Positions 7,634 through 18,124 of a DNA stretch of 64,000 nucleotides are shown one piece after another. Within the stretch, counting starts at the first letter, position 1; each line of letters starts with the position of its first letter. This stretch comes from Brevundimonas intermedia (GTDB lineage: Bacteria > Pseudomonadota > Alphaproteobacteria > Caulobacterales > Caulobacteraceae). A program made the translations under genes and the position numbers. The DNA lies in assembly GCF_004614235.1 (NCBI RefSeq), contig NZ_SPVH01000002.1, forward strand, positions 730,333 through 794,332, in the 5' to 3' direction. The notes below the pieces were generated by a model that saw nothing but the letters and a program-made list of their open reading frames with translations, had not been told where the DNA came from and searched no databases.

Positions 7634-8869
7634 ATGCGCCTGATCGTCGCCGCCGCCTCGACGTCCCTGCTTGTCCTCGCCGCCGCCTGTGGCGCGAACG
7701 GCGAAAGCGCGAACGCTCCGCCCCAGGCCAGCGCCCCGCTGGAAACCCGCCCGGCCAACAACCCGGATCAGCAACCGGCCTTCGCCGGCCAGACGCGCGC
7801 GCCGGGCGTCAAGACCGAACAGGCGATGGCTCACACGGTCGTGGCCTCGGGCCTGGTTCATCCCTGGGGACTGGCGGCCCTACCCGACGGCCGCTGGCTG
7901 GTGACGGAAAAGCCCGGCCGCCTGCGCATCATCACCGCCCAGGGCCAGATCAGCGAGCCGGTCGCGGGCCTGCCCGCCGTCGACGCCCGCGGCCAGGGCG
8001 GCCTGCTGGACGTGATCGTCGGCCCCGGCTTCGCCCAGGACCGGATGATCTACTGGAGCTATTCCGAACCGCGTGACGGCGGCAACGCCACCTCGGTCGC
8101 CCGTGCGCGTCTGTCGGACGACGGCGCGCGCGTGGAGAACGTCCAGGTCATCTTCCGCGCCCTGCCCATCTATGACGGCGACAAACATTTCGGTTCGTCA
8201 CTGGCCTTTGCGCCCGACGGCAAGCTGTTCATCACCCTGGGCGAACGCTCGGACCGGCCGATGCGGCCCCAGGCCCAGGACCTGGGCTCACACATGGGCA
8301 AGACCATCCGCATCAACGCCGACGGCTCCGTGCCCCAGGACAATCCCTTCGTCGGCCGCGCCGGCGCCCTGCCCGAGATCTGGAGCCTGGGTCACCGCAA
8401 CGCCCAGGGGATCGCCGTCCAGCCCGGCACGGGCGCGATCTGGACGATCGAACACGGCACACGCGGCGGCGACGAGGTCAACCTGGACAAGCCGGGCCTG
8501 AACTACGGCTGGCCTGATGCGGCTTACGGCGTCGAATACGCCGGCGGCCAGATCAACAGCGGCGTGACCCAGGCGCCGGGCACCGAACAGCCGGTCTATT
8601 ACTGGGATCCGGTCATCGCACCGGGCGGCGCGATCTTCTATCAGGGGGCTATGTTCCCCGGCTGGGACGGAAACCTGTTGGTCGCAGGCCTGAAGGAAAA
8701 GCACATCGCCCGTCTGGTGATCCAGAACGACCGCGTGGTCGGCGAAGAGCGTTTGTTGACCGACCTGGGCGAACGCGTTCGCGACGTGGCGGTCGGCGCC
8801 GACGGTGCGGTCTGGGCCATCACCGACGAGGACGACGGCAAGCTGGTCAGGCTGGCGGCGACGCAGTAA
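7634..8869 (+). CDS. PQQ-dependent aldose (sugar) dehydrogenase, lipoprotein-type
   Basis: This 411-residue periplasmic protein is a beta-propeller quinoprotein of the soluble glucose / sorbosone dehydrogenase family, oxidising aldose sugars with PQQ. The N terminus is a lipoprotein signal (MRLIVAAASTSLLVLAAAC, cysteine at 19). Family motifs follow in order: VHPWGLAALPDGRWLVTEK, GGLLDVIVGPGF, SLAFAPDGKLFITLGER, SLGHRNAQGIA, IEHGTRGGDEVN and NYGWPDAAYG. The catalytic histidine of this family lies in the HPWG or GHRN region. The small lipoprotein gene downstream is on the same strand and may be co-transcribed. Confidence 0.92.
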   Translation: MRLIVAAASTSLLVLAAACGANGESANAPPQASAPLETRPANNPDQQPAFAGQTRAPGVKTEQAMAHTVVASGLVHPWGLAALPDGRWLVTEKPGRLRIITAQGQISEPVAGLPAVDARGQGGLLDVIVGPGFAQDRMIYWSYSEPRDGGNATSVARARLSDDGARVENVQVIFRALPIYDGDKHFGSSLAFAPDGKLFITLGERSDRPMRPQAQDLGSHMGKTIRINADGSVPQDNPFVGRAGALPEIWSLGHRNAQGIAVQPGTGAIWTIEHGTRGGDEVNLDKPGLNYGWPDAAYGVEYAGGQINSGVTQAPGTEQPVYYWDPVIAPGGAIFYQGAMFPGWDGNLLVAGLKEKHIARLVIQNDRVVGEERLLTDLGERVRDVAVGADGAVWAITDEDDGKLVRLAATQ

Positions 8870-8927
8870 CCTTCGAACGCCGGGGGGCAAGGAAGGAGCG
8901 CATCGTCGCTCCAGGGAGCACCGAGCC

Positions 8928-9149
8928 ATGCGTATCCTCATTCTCTCCGCCGCGATCAGCCTGCCCTTGCTGGGGGCCTGCGGCACGACGGGCGGCGTCA
9001 ACAGCTACCAGAAGGACATGGACGCGTTGGAGGCGGAATGCACCCGTAGCCAGGGCATCCTGACGCCGACCGGCCTGCAGACCGGACGGCCCCAGACAGA
9101 ATACGCCTGCAAGATCACCGGCGGCGCGACCCGCATTCCGCCGCGCTGA
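8928..9149 (+). CDS. Small lipoprotein, unknown function
   Basis: The 73-residue product begins MRILILSAAISLPLLGACG, a clear lipoprotein signal with LGAC lipobox. The mature part contains MDALEAECTRSQGIL and ends YACKITGGATRIPPR, with two cysteines that could form a disulfide. GGGAG about a dozen bases before the ATG at 8928 supports this start. No family is recognised. It lies 58 bases after the sugar dehydrogenase on the same strand. Confidence 0.7.
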   Translation: MRILILSAAISLPLLGACGTTGGVNSYQKDMDALEAECTRSQGILTPTGLQTGRPQTEYACKITGGATRIPPR

Positions 9150-9155
9150 CGGAAC

Positions 9156-9190
9156 GCGAGCGGGCCTGGCCATTGCGCCGGCCCGCTCGC
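9156..9190. terminator. GC-rich hairpin after the sugar dehydrogenase/lipoprotein pair
   Basis: GCGAGCGGGCC at 9156-9166 pairs perfectly with GGCCCGCTCGC at 9180-9190. It follows the lipoprotein stop by six bases. There is no clear T tract, so it could be a terminator or a 3'-end stabilising hairpin. Confidence 0.5.
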
Positions 9191-9260
9191 CAGCGGCGTC
9201 GAAACCCCTGCTGAATCGAAAGACACCGGCCCCCTAGCGCGGCATCACGCGGCTTATTAC

Positions 9261-9280
9261 TTGACGTTGACGTAAACGTA
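9261..9280. promoter_or_regulatory. LiuR/FadR-like palindrome upstream of the beta-oxidation genes
   Basis: TTGACGTTGACGTAAACGTA contains an imperfect palindrome (TTGACGT-n-GACGTAA) about 110 bases upstream of the thiolase start. It resembles the TTGACGTTxACGTAA sites bound by MerR-type LiuR, which controls branched-chain amino acid and acyl-CoA catabolism in proteobacteria. The fit with the downstream genes is the main support. Confidence 0.4.
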
Positions 9281-9389
9281 GGGTTCTTGGCGTCCACGCT
9301 TGGAACCGCCCTGCCCTCATGTCGCGAACCGCCCATTCCTTTCAAAAGGGGGCGGTGAGCATGGGGGCCACAGATGGAGACGCACTCCC

Positions 9390-10595
9390 ATGGCTGACGC
9401 CTATATCTACGACGCCGTCCGCACGCCGCGCGGCAAGGGCAAGAAGGACGGCTCGCTGCACGAGATCACCGGCCTGAGCCTGGCGACCCAGGTGCTGGAG
9501 GCTCTGCGCGACCGCAACGACCTGGACACGTCCAAGGTCGATGACGTCATCCTGGGCTGCGTCACCCCCGTGGGCGAACTGGGCGCCGACATCGCCCGCA
9601 CGGCGGTCCTCTCGGCCGGCTGGTCGCAATATACGGCGGGCGTTCAGGTCAATCGCTTCTGCGCCTCAGGCCTGGAAGCCGTGAACATGGCCACGGCCAA
9701 GGTGAAGTCCGGCGAGGCCGACTTCGCCGTCGGCGGCGGCGTCGAGGTCATGAGCCGCGTGCCCATGGGTTCGGACATGGGCGCCTGGCCGACCGATCCC
9801 TCCTCGGCCTTCCCCACCTATTTCGTGCCGCAAGGCGTGTCGGCGGACATGATCGCCACCAAATACGGGTTCAGCCGCGACGACGTGGACGCCTATTCAG
9901 TCGAAAGCCACAAGCGCGCCGCCAAGGCCTGGGCCGAGGGCCGGTTCAAGAAGTCGGTTCTGGCGGTCAAGGACCAGCTGGGCCTGACCATCCTGGACCA
10001 TGACGAGACCATTCGTCCGAACACGGACATGCAGGCCCTGGGCGGCCTGAACCCCTCCTTCGCCATGATGGGCGAGATGGCCTTCGACAGCGTGATCAAC
10101 CAGCGCTACCCCGAGGTCGAGCGCGTCACCCACGTCCACACCCCCGGCAACTCGTCCGGCATCGTCGACGGTTCGGCCGGCGTGCTGATCGGTTCGCTGG
10201 AAGTCGGCAAGGCCCTGGGCCTGAAGCCGCGCGCCAAGATCCTGGGCGGCGCCTCGATCGGCTCGGAGCCGTCGATCATGCTGACGGGTCCGGAATATGT
10301 GACCCGCAAACTGCTGGGCAAGCTGGGCATGACGCCCGACGACATCGACGTGTGGGAGCTGAACGAGGCCTTCGCCGCCGTCGTCCTGCGCTACATGCAG
10401 GCCCTGAACATCGACCACGCCAAGATGAATGTGAACGGCGGCGGCATCTCGATGGGCCACCCCCTGGGCGCCACCGGCGCCATGATCACCGGCATCGCCC
10501 TGGACGAGCTGGAACGCTCGAACAAGTCGACCGCCCTGATCACCCTGTGCATCGGCGGCGGCATGGGCACCGCCACCGTCATCGAACGCGTCTGA
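9390..10595 (+). CDS. Acetyl-CoA C-acyltransferase (thiolase)
   Basis: This 401-residue thiolase performs the last beta-oxidation step, cleaving 3-ketoacyl-CoA with CoA. The nucleophilic cysteine lies in [15 protein letters not shown]. The other thiolase signatures are [28 protein letters not shown] (catalytic His) and [11 protein letters not shown] (second catalytic Cys). I start at the ATG at 9390 ([15 protein letters not shown]), the universal thiolase opening, rather than 30 codons upstream. The multifunctional dehydrogenase/hydratase gene follows 11 bases later, so the pair encodes a complete beta-oxidation complex of the FadA/FadB or FadI/FadJ type. Confidence 0.95.
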   Translation: MADAYIYDAVRTPRGKGKKDGSLHEITGLSLATQVLEALRDRNDLDTSKVDDVILGCVTPVGELGADIARTAVLSAGWSQYTAGVQVNRFCASGLEAVNMATAKVKSGEADFAVGGGVEVMSRVPMGSDMGAWPTDPSSAFPTYFVPQGVSADMIATKYGFSRDDVDAYSVESHKRAAKAWAEGRFKKSVLAVKDQLGLTILDHDETIRPNTDMQALGGLNPSFAMMGEMAFDSVINQRYPEVERVTHVHTPGNSSGIVDGSAGVLIGSLEVGKALGLKPRAKILGGASIGSEPSIMLTGPEYVTRKLLGKLGMTPDDIDVWELNEAFAAVVLRYMQALNIDHAKMNVNGGGISMGHPLGATGAMITGIALDELERSNKSTALITLCIGGGMGTATVIERV

Positions 10596-10606
10596 GGATC
10601 ACACCC

Positions 10607-12799
10607 ATGGAAAACTTCAAGATCGACGTCGACGCCGACGGCATCGCCCTGGTCACGTTCGACGTGCCGGGCCGCTCGATGAACACCCTGACCTCTTCGG
10701 TGATGAAGGAAATCCCCGAACTGGTCGAACGCATCAAGACCGACGACGCCATCAAGGGCGCGGTCATCACTTCGGGCAAGGCGTCGGGCTTCTGCGCGGG
10801 CGCAGACCTGGGCGACATGGCCGGCGGCGTGCTGTCGGGCGGCGGGGACCTGCAGAAGGCGTTCGACGCCGGCTGGAAGCTGAACGGCGCCTTCCGCGCG
10901 CTGGAAACCTCGGGCAAGCCGATCGCGGCCGCGATCAACGGCCTGGCCCTGGGCGGCGGGCTGGAGTTCACCCTGGCCTGCCACTATCGCGTGGTCGAGA
11001 ACGACAACAAGATCCAGCTGGGCCTGCCCGAGATCAAGGTCGGCCTCTTCCCCGGCGGCGGCGGCACCCAGCGCCTGACCCGCCTGGTCGGCGTGCAGAA
11101 CGCCATGATGGCGATGAGCGAGGGCAAGTCCTTCCGCCCCAACGACGCCAAAGGCGCCGGCATCGTCCATGAGGTGGTCGAAAAGGGCCAGTCGGTCGAG
11201 GCCGCCAAGACCTGGATCAAGAACGGCGGCAAGGCCGTGCAGCCGTGGGACGACAAGTCGTTCAAACTGCCCGGCGGCGGCCCCTATCATCCGGCAGGCA
11301 TCCAGAACTTCATGGTCGGCAACGCCATGCTGCGCAAACAGTCCTACGGCAACTATCCCGCCGTCGTGAACCTGATGAAGGCCGTCTACGAGGGAACCCA
11401 GGTTCCGATGGACGCGGCCCTGCGCATCGAGACCCGCTATTTCATCAAGACACTGATGACGCCGCAGGCCCAGGCCATGATCCGCTCGCTGTTCCTGTCC
11501 AAGCAGGAACTGGACAAGGGCGCGGTGCGTCCGGCGGGCATTCCGAAGTCGGACCCCAAGAAGGTCACGGTCATCGGCGCCGGCATGATGGGCGCGGGCA
11601 TTGCCTATGTTCAGGCGCTCGCCGGCATCGAGACCATCCTGATCGACCAGACCCAGGAAGCCGCCGACAAGGGCAAGGCCCATGTCGAGGAATTGCTGAA
11701 GAAGCGACTGTCGCGCGGCCAGCTGACGCAGGAGAAGTATGACGCCCTGCTGGGTTCGGTCACCGCGACGACCGATTATGAGCTGATCAAGGGTTCGGAC
11801 CTGGTCGTCGAGGCCGTGTTCGAAAGCCGCGAGATCAAGGCCGACGTCACCAAGCGCGCCGAGGCCCAGCTGGTCGAGGGCGCCGTCTTCGGCTCCAACA
11901 CCTCGACCCTGCCGATCACCGGCCTGGCCGAGGCCAGCGTCCGGCCCGAGGACTTCATCGGCATCCACTTCTTCTCGCCCGTCGACAAGATGATGCTGGT
12001 CGAGATCATCCTGGGCGAAAAGACGGGTCAGGCCGCCATCGCCAAGGCGCTGGATTACGTCCTGAAGATCAAGAAAACGCCGATCGTCGTCAACGACAGC
12101 CGCGGTTTCTACACCTCGCGCTGCTTCTCCACCTTCCTGATGGAAGGCATGGCGATGCTGGAAGAGGGTTACGGCCCGGCCCTGATCGACAATGTCGGTC
12201 GCATGACCGGCATGCCGCGCGGCCCGCTGGAAATGCACGACGACGTCGCGCTGGACCTGTCCTACAAGATCGCCAAGCAGACCAAGGCCGACCTGGGCGA
12301 CAAATACGTCGCCAACGAGGGTGAACAGATCGTCGCCACCATGGTCGAGGGCGGTCGGTTCGGCCGCAAGAACGGCAAAGGCTTCTACGACTATGACAGC
12401 AAGCCCAAGACGCTTTGGGCAGGCCTGGCCGAACTGGCGCCGACCAGCAAGGGCATCGACAAGCCCGAGGAGGCCACCGCCTTCGCCCAGATCGACGAAC
12501 TGAAGACGCGCCTGCTCTATCGCCAGGCCGTCGAAGTCGCCCGCTGCTGGGAAGAGGGCGTCATCGACGACCCGCGCGAGGCCGACCTGGGCGCCATTCT
12601 GGGCTGGGGCTTCGCGCCCTGGACCGGCGGCCCGATCAGCATGATCGACGGCATCGGCCTGGCCAAGTTCGTGGAAACCGCCGACCGTCTGGCGGCTACG
12701 TACGGCGACCGGTTCAAGGTCCCGCAGCTGCTGCGCGACATGGCCGCCAAGAACGAGACCTTCTACGGCAAGTTCGCCCCGGAGAAGGCCGCCGCGTGA
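10607..12799 (+). CDS. Multifunctional fatty-acid oxidation protein: enoyl-CoA hydratase / 3-hydroxyacyl-CoA dehydrogenase
   Basis: The 730-residue protein is the FadB/FadJ alpha subunit. Residues 1-200 are a crotonase domain ([12 protein letters not shown], then [17 protein letters not shown] with [20 protein letters not shown]). From about residue 320 an NAD-binding Rossmann fold begins ([18 protein letters not shown]), followed by the dehydrogenase motifs [29 protein letters not shown] and SRGFYTSR, and two C-terminal helical domains. It hydrates trans-2-enoyl-CoA and oxidises the 3-hydroxyacyl-CoA product. The start at 10607 ([12 protein letters not shown]) is fixed by the 11-base spacing from the thiolase stop. 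A terminator follows. Confidence 0.95.
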   Translation: MENFKIDVDADGIALVTFDVPGRSMNTLTSSVMKEIPELVERIKTDDAIKGAVITSGKASGFCAGADLGDMAGGVLSGGGDLQKAFDAGWKLNGAFRALETSGKPIAAAINGLALGGGLEFTLACHYRVVENDNKIQLGLPEIKVGLFPGGGGTQRLTRLVGVQNAMMAMSEGKSFRPNDAKGAGIVHEVVEKGQSVEAAKTWIKNGGKAVQPWDDKSFKLPGGGPYHPAGIQNFMVGNAMLRKQSYGNYPAVVNLMKAVYEGTQVPMDAALRIETRYFIKTLMTPQAQAMIRSLFLSKQELDKGAVRPAGIPKSDPKKVTVIGAGMMGAGIAYVQALAGIETILIDQTQEAADKGKAHVEELLKKRLSRGQLTQEKYDALLGSVTATTDYELIKGSDLVVEAVFESREIKADVTKRAEAQLVEGAVFGSNTSTLPITGLAEASVRPEDFIGIHFFSPVDKMMLVEIILGEKTGQAAIAKALDYVLKIKKTPIVVNDSRGFYTSRCFSTFLMEGMAMLEEGYGPALIDNVGRMTGMPRGPLEMHDDVALDLSYKIAKQTKADLGDKYVANEGEQIVATMVEGGRFGRKNGKGFYDYDSKPKTLWAGLAELAPTSKGIDKPEEATAFAQIDELKTRLLYRQAVEVARCWEEGVIDDPREADLGAILGWGFAPWTGGPISMIDGIGLAKFVETADRLAATYGDRFKVPQLLRDMAAKNETFYGKFAPEKAAA

Positions 12800-12826
12800 T
12801 CGGAAGCGGACAGCGTTGAACGATGG

Positions 12827-12854
12827 AACGGGCGGCCTTCGGGTCGCCCGTTTT
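12827..12854 (+). terminator. Rho-independent terminator of the thiolase operon
   Basis: AACGGGCG at 12827-12834 pairs with CGCCCGTT at 12845-12852 and runs into TTTT. It lies 28 bases after the stop of the multifunctional gene. Confidence 0.8.
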
Positions 12855-12881
12855 GGTTTCAGAGATGCGCCTTCTTCACTT

Positions 12882-13053
12882 TCGTCATCCTCCGACAAGC
12901 CGTGTCTTCGCGGCGCAGATCGGGGGACCCAGCGGCGTGCGTGAGCGCGAACCTGTCGCGGACTCTAATGTTCCTGCATCGCGCGGTGGGGAGGTTTCGC
13001 CTTCGGCGCCGCTGGGTCCCCCGGTCTCGCTGCGCTCGCCGGAGGATGACGAG
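12882..13053. repeat. Long imperfect inverted repeat (REP-like intergenic element)
   Basis: The left arm starts TCGTCATCCTCCG at 12882 and contains GGGGGACCCAGCGGCG; the right arm (13004-13053) contains CGCCGCTGGGTCCCCCGG and ends GGAGGATGACGAG. The arms enclose about 75 bases. The element belongs to the same broad class of GTCATCC...GGATGAC repeats seen at 23717-23823 and 29179-29286. Confidence 0.75.
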
Positions 13054-13059
13054 AGCTAA

Positions 13060-13095
13060 AGAAAAAGACCCGCCCGACACGAGGTCGAGCGGGTC
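13060..13095 (-). terminator. recA: Rho-independent terminator of recA
   Basis: On the minus strand a 12-base stem (GACCCGCTCGAC with one mismatched partner position, loop 13079-13083) is followed by TTTTTC at 13062-13066. It lies about 130 bases beyond the recA stop and reads in the recA direction. Confidence 0.75.
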
Positions 13096-13222
13096 GCTCC
13101 GCCGCCCTTCGCGGGGTCGGTGGCGGGTCGCTGGGGGCGACGGAGTGGGGGTGAAAAGACCGGGCCGCCGCCGGAGCGAACCCTTCAGGTCCGCCCCGGC
13201 CGCCCAGCCTCTTGTCTTGGCG

Positions 13223-14305
<1,083 letters not shown>

Positions 14306-14408
14306 TGCCTTCGTCTCCCTTGCCATGATTCCCGTCATTAAGCTTGGGAGAGACCCGCCTGGACCCGCCCCCGTTTCGTGAGGACGACTATGTGCATGGT
14401 TTGTTCTG

Positions 14409-14423
14409 GTTCACAAGATGTTC
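14409..14423. promoter_or_regulatory. LexA (SOS) box upstream of recA
   Basis: GTTCACAAGATGTTC is an exact GTTC-N7-GTTC, the direct-repeat LexA site used in alphaproteobacteria. A third GTTC at 14403-14406 lies just beside it. It sits about 105 bases upstream of the recA start codon, in the expected promoter region. Confidence 0.85.
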
Positions 14424-14474
14424 TCGTCGATCAAAACAAGAACACCGAAAAGCCACGTCCGATATTGACGCAGG

Positions 14475-16115
14475 CTACAACGGCAATCTCAGGCTGAAGC
14501 TGAGGCCTTCGGGCAGATAGGCCAGGGCGGCCGATCCGCCCAAGGATCGGTTGACGGTCGACTCGATCAGAGCCGAGCCGAAGCCCCGACGCTGTGGCGG
14601 CTGCACCTGCGGCCCGCCGCTTTCGACCCAATCCAGCAGAAGGTGACGGTCCGTCACCGACCAATCGACGCGAACGCATCCGGTCGCATTCGCCAGGGCG
14701 CCGTATTTCGCGGCGTTCACCGCCAGCTCATGGAACACCATCCCCATCCCCAAGGTCTGCTGCGCGTTCAGATCGACGTCGGGGCCGGTCAGGCGCACCT
14801 GCTCCTCGGCATAGGGCGCCAGTTCCTGGGCCAGCATGGCGCGCAGATCGACGCGTTCCCAGTTGCCGGCCGTGAGCAGGTTCTGGGTGTTGGACAGCGC
14901 TAGAAGCCGCGCCTCGAACAGGGTGGTGAAGGTGGCCACGTCCGGCGTCCGCCGGGCGGTCTGTCGGGCGATCGACTGCACCGTCGCCAAGGTGTTCTTG
15001 ACCCGGTGATTCAGCTCGTTGATCAACAACCACTGCAACCGTTCGCTGTCGGCCAGGGCGGCGAAGGCTTCTCGGCGGTCGGTGATGTCGGTGATCACGC
15101 CGGACATCTTCAGGGGCCGTCCCGAGCGACTGCGGATCAACCGCCCGCGAAGATGAATCCATCGGCCGGACCCCGGCAGGAACCATTCCTGATCGTATTC
15201 GCCGCTTCCCGCGATGGCCTGTTCCAGCGCCTGGCGATGCCGCGGCAGATCCTCGGGCGACAGGCGGTCGCCGATCTCGCTGGGGCCGAGGCGCTGGGCG
15301 GGGTCGATGGACAGGATCTCCCTGGCTCTGCGGGACATGACCGGCGCCTTCATCGGCAGCGTCGCCTCCCAGAAGCCGACGCCTCCGGCGTCGACGGCGG
15401 CCAGGACATTGGCCCTATGGTCCGCCATGGAGGCGCCGACGGCGAGAAACAAAAGGGTGACCGCGCCCGCCGTCACCGCGACCGCCAGCACCACCGGAGA
15501 GGCCCCGCCCTCGACCGGCGCCCCACCGGCGTTGGCGGTCACCGTCAGGGCCGCCATGCCGATATGGTGCATGGAGACGATGGCCAACCCCAGGATGACG
15601 GCGGCGACGCCGCGCCAGGCCCGGTCGCGCTCCTGACGGGCGGCGATCAGGGCGGCATAGGCGGCGGCCACCGCGACGACCACCGACAAGGCGACCAGCC
15701 CCGGCCGATAGGTCAGGGTCGCATTCATCCGCATCGCGGCCATGCCGACATAGTGCATGGCGACGATCGCGCCGCCCATCAGCAGCGCCGCCGGCGCCAG
15801 TCGCCATGCTGCGGGCCCTGCCGTCCCCGCCGCCAGAAAGGCCGCCGCCGTCCCGGCCGTCGCCAGCAGAAATGAAACCAGCGTCAGGCCGGCGTCATAG
15901 GAAACCGGCCCCTCGACATGGAAACCCAGCATGGCGAGGAAATGCATCGACCAGATGCTGACGCCCAGAGCCAGGGCGGCGACGCCCAGCCAGCGCAATC
16001 GCGCCGCGCCCGTGTGGCTGCGGGTCCGATTGAACAGGTCCAGAGCCGTCCACGCGCCCAGGATCGCAACCGCCAGCGACAGGACGGTGAACGGATTGAC
16101 GTATGCGTGGTGCAA
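14475..16115 (-). CDS. MHYT-domain sensor histidine kinase of the HWE type with PAS domain
   Basis: The 546-residue membrane kinase begins with a seven-helix MHYT sensor (about residues 1-230). This is recognisable from three repeats of a Met-His motif at helix ends, IWSMHFLAMLGF, GAIVAMHYVGMAAMRM and IVSMHHIGMAAL, a domain thought to bind copper and sense O2, CO or NO. A PAS-like domain follows (residues about 235-345). The catalytic part is HWE-type: phospho-acceptor H370 in NELNHRVKNTLATVQS and the ATP-site helix VFHELAVNAAKYGALA, without classical N and G1 boxes. No response regulator lies next to it, so its partner is encoded elsewhere. It is upstream of recA but separated by 169 bases containing the SOS promoter. 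Confidence 0.9.
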   Translation of the reverse strand: MHHAYVNPFTVLSLAVAILGAWTALDLFNRTRSHTGAARLRWLGVAALALGVSIWSMHFLAMLGFHVEGPVSYDAGLTLVSFLLATAGTAAAFLAAGTAGPAAWRLAPAALLMGGAIVAMHYVGMAAMRMNATLTYRPGLVALSVVVAVAAAYAALIAARQERDRAWRGVAAVILGLAIVSMHHIGMAALTVTANAGGAPVEGGASPVVLAVAVTAGAVTLLFLAVGASMADHRANVLAAVDAGGVGFWEATLPMKAPVMSRRAREILSIDPAQRLGPSEIGDRLSPEDLPRHRQALEQAIAGSGEYDQEWFLPGSGRWIHLRGRLIRSRSGRPLKMSGVITDITDRREAFAALADSERLQWLLINELNHRVKNTLATVQSIARQTARRTPDVATFTTLFEARLLALSNTQNLLTAGNWERVDLRAMLAQELAPYAEEQVRLTGPDVDLNAQQTLGMGMVFHELAVNAAKYGALANATGCVRVDWSVTDRHLLLDWVESGGPQVQPPQRRGFGSALIESTVNRSLGGSAALAYLPEGLSFSLRLPL

Positions 16116-16196
16116 GCGCGCCTGGGCCCCGGAAGAAAAACAGCCGCATCCATAACCCGGATTTATGACCCCTACGACCCGGAAATCACGGCGGCG

Positions 16197-18050
16197 TCAG
16201 GAGATGAAACGGGCCGCCAGAGCCACGGCGCAGCCCAACAGCAGGCTGGCGGAGGCGAGCCCGCCGATCACCCGCGCCTCGCCTGCCGATGTCGGCGCCA
16301 GCGGCCGGGCCGTCAGCACCACCAACACGGCGATCAGACCCAGCGCGCCGGGCAGGTCCGTGCCGACGCCTAGAAATACGCCGTGCCCCTGGACCAGCAG
16401 CCATCCGCCCACGGCCACGGTTGCGACCGCCGTCGGGATCAAGGCGCGCCAGGATGTCAGCCGGGCCCCGATCACGGCCGCAATCGCTGCGGCGAGCGCC
16501 GCGATCAGGCCGGGCCAGAGGAAGAGGAAGGCCGCCTCGGGCGCCGCGACCTGGACCAACCCGCCCAGCATCAGCACCAGCACGATCAAGCCCAGCCAGC
16601 CGCCCCAGGTCGTCCGGTCCTCGTCCGAAGGCCACAGGCTCAGACCCACAGCGACCACCGCCGCCCCGACGACCAGCAGGCTGAACCCGCCGAGAGCCGT
16701 CGCGAGCACCGCCGCTGCGGCGACCACCCCGACTATGGCCTTTCGGCCGATCCGCTCCCGTCCCCCCGCCGCCACCAGAACCAGGGCGAGCATCGCCAGC
16801 GCCACACCGACCTCCAGCATCGGCAGGCGGCGCAGCAGGGTGTAATAGGTGTCAGCCGAATCGATCCGGCCGCCGACCGGTCCGGCCAGCACCCGCACGG
16901 CCTGGCCGACGACCACGGCGCTGGCCAGCAGCCACAGCCCATCCGTCGCGCCCCGCACCACCGACATCGCCCTCAGCCCCGTCGCATGATGCGCGCCCCA
17001 GGCGGCGAAGGCGGTCGCAAGCCCGGCGACGATCAGAAGGACCCAGCCGACCGCCGGCGGGTGACGCACGACGGACAGGCCGAACACATCGGCATAGACC
17101 GCATTCTGCGTCGCCTGGGGCAGGGTCGGCGCGCGCAGGAAGGCGTCGGCGGTCTCCAGCGCCTGCGACCCGATATGCTGCAGACTGCCCTGGTCCAGCG
17201 CATCCGGCGTCGAGGACGGCGAATGGTACTGGGCCGGCCGGCCGATGAAGGCCAGGTTGATCCCCGCCAGTTCGCGCCCTGCCGCCACGGTGAAATCCGT
17301 GCCGTTGGGCATCAGCCGATAGATGAAGATCGCCAGGGCGTTGCTGGACGGACCGCCGATCGCCTTGCGCGTCGCCTGGGCGTAGCGGGCGATGGTCTCG
17401 GCGTTGCCGAGGCCGGTCTCGAACATCATGGCGCGCCCGCCGCCGCCGCGCGCCTCCAGATTGATCACCGTCCCGATGCGGTCGCGCAACGGATGTTCGC
17501 TGAAGAAGGCCCGCGCCCCGTCCAGGTTCAACTCCTCGGCATCGGTCAGCAGGACGATCAGCGTCCTGTCCGCCCCGCCCCGCGCCCTGATCGCCCGCAC
17601 CGCCTCCAGGATCGCCGCGACGCCGCTCGCATCGTCGGCGGCGCCCGGCGAGTTCGGCACGCTGTCGTAATGGGCCATCAGGACGACGGCGGGCAGGCCG
17701 GCATCTCGTCCCGGCAGAACCCCGACGACATTGACCGCTCTCAACGCGCCGGCGTCGCCGCCATCCTTCTCGATCCGCGCCACAGCGGCCGGCGACAGGG
17801 CGCCGGATTGCAGGCTGGGCTGCAGCCCCAAGTCGGTCAGCCGCTGGACCAGATAGGCCTGGACCTGCTGATGTTCGGCCGATCCGACGGGATGGGGCGC
17901 GCGGGCGATGCGGCGCACATCGGCCATGGCCCGCTCGGCGGAAAAGCCGACGGCGGGCGTCGAGGCCGGCAGGGGCGCCGGCGTCTGGCTGGCGAAAACG
18001 GCCAACCCCAGGGCGGCGGCCAGGGACGCGAGAAACAGGACCAGCCGCAT
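16197..18050 (-). CDS. M28-family zinc peptidase with C-terminal membrane domain
   Basis: This 617-residue exported aminopeptidase-like protein has an N-terminal signal anchor (MRLVLFLASLAAALGLAVF) and a periplasmic M28 domain. The zinc-site motifs are VVLMAHYDSVPNSPGA, DDASGVAAILEA, LLTDAEELNLDGA and the later histidine in QYHSPSSTPD. From about residue 320 to the end there are roughly eight membrane helices, an architecture like eukaryotic ER metallopeptidase 1 (Fxna). The start is the ATG at 18050, with GGGGGA about nine bases before it. The two-part domain order is clear; the natural peptide substrate is unknown. Confidence 0.9.
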   Translation of the reverse strand: MRLVLFLASLAAALGLAVFASQTPAPLPASTPAVGFSAERAMADVRRIARAPHPVGSAEHQQVQAYLVQRLTDLGLQPSLQSGALSPAAVARIEKDGGDAGALRAVNVVGVLPGRDAGLPAVVLMAHYDSVPNSPGAADDASGVAAILEAVRAIRARGGADRTLIVLLTDAEELNLDGARAFFSEHPLRDRIGTVINLEARGGGGRAMMFETGLGNAETIARYAQATRKAIGGPSSNALAIFIYRLMPNGTDFTVAAGRELAGINLAFIGRPAQYHSPSSTPDALDQGSLQHIGSQALETADAFLRAPTLPQATQNAVYADVFGLSVVRHPPAVGWVLLIVAGLATAFAAWGAHHATGLRAMSVVRGATDGLWLLASAVVVGQAVRVLAGPVGGRIDSADTYYTLLRRLPMLEVGVALAMLALVLVAAGGRERIGRKAIVGVVAAAAVLATALGGFSLLVVGAAVVAVGLSLWPSDEDRTTWGGWLGLIVLVLMLGGLVQVAAPEAAFLFLWPGLIAALAAAIAAVIGARLTSWRALIPTAVATVAVGGWLLVQGHGVFLGVGTDLPGALGLIAVLVVLTARPLAPTSAGEARVIGGLASASLLLGCAVALAARFIS

Positions 18051-18124
18051 ACTCAAATCCCCCGATCGATCAGGCGCTCAGTCAGCCTTGAACGACCGCT
18101 TTGCGCAAGTGCGGCCCAAAGGCC

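Noticed and set aside
10391..12898. 835-codon open frame on the minus strand
   Set aside because: It is antisense to the multifunctional beta-oxidation gene, whose domains and motifs are unmistakable; the frame is rich in Gly, Asp, Arg and Ala from high-GC third-position bias and matches no family.
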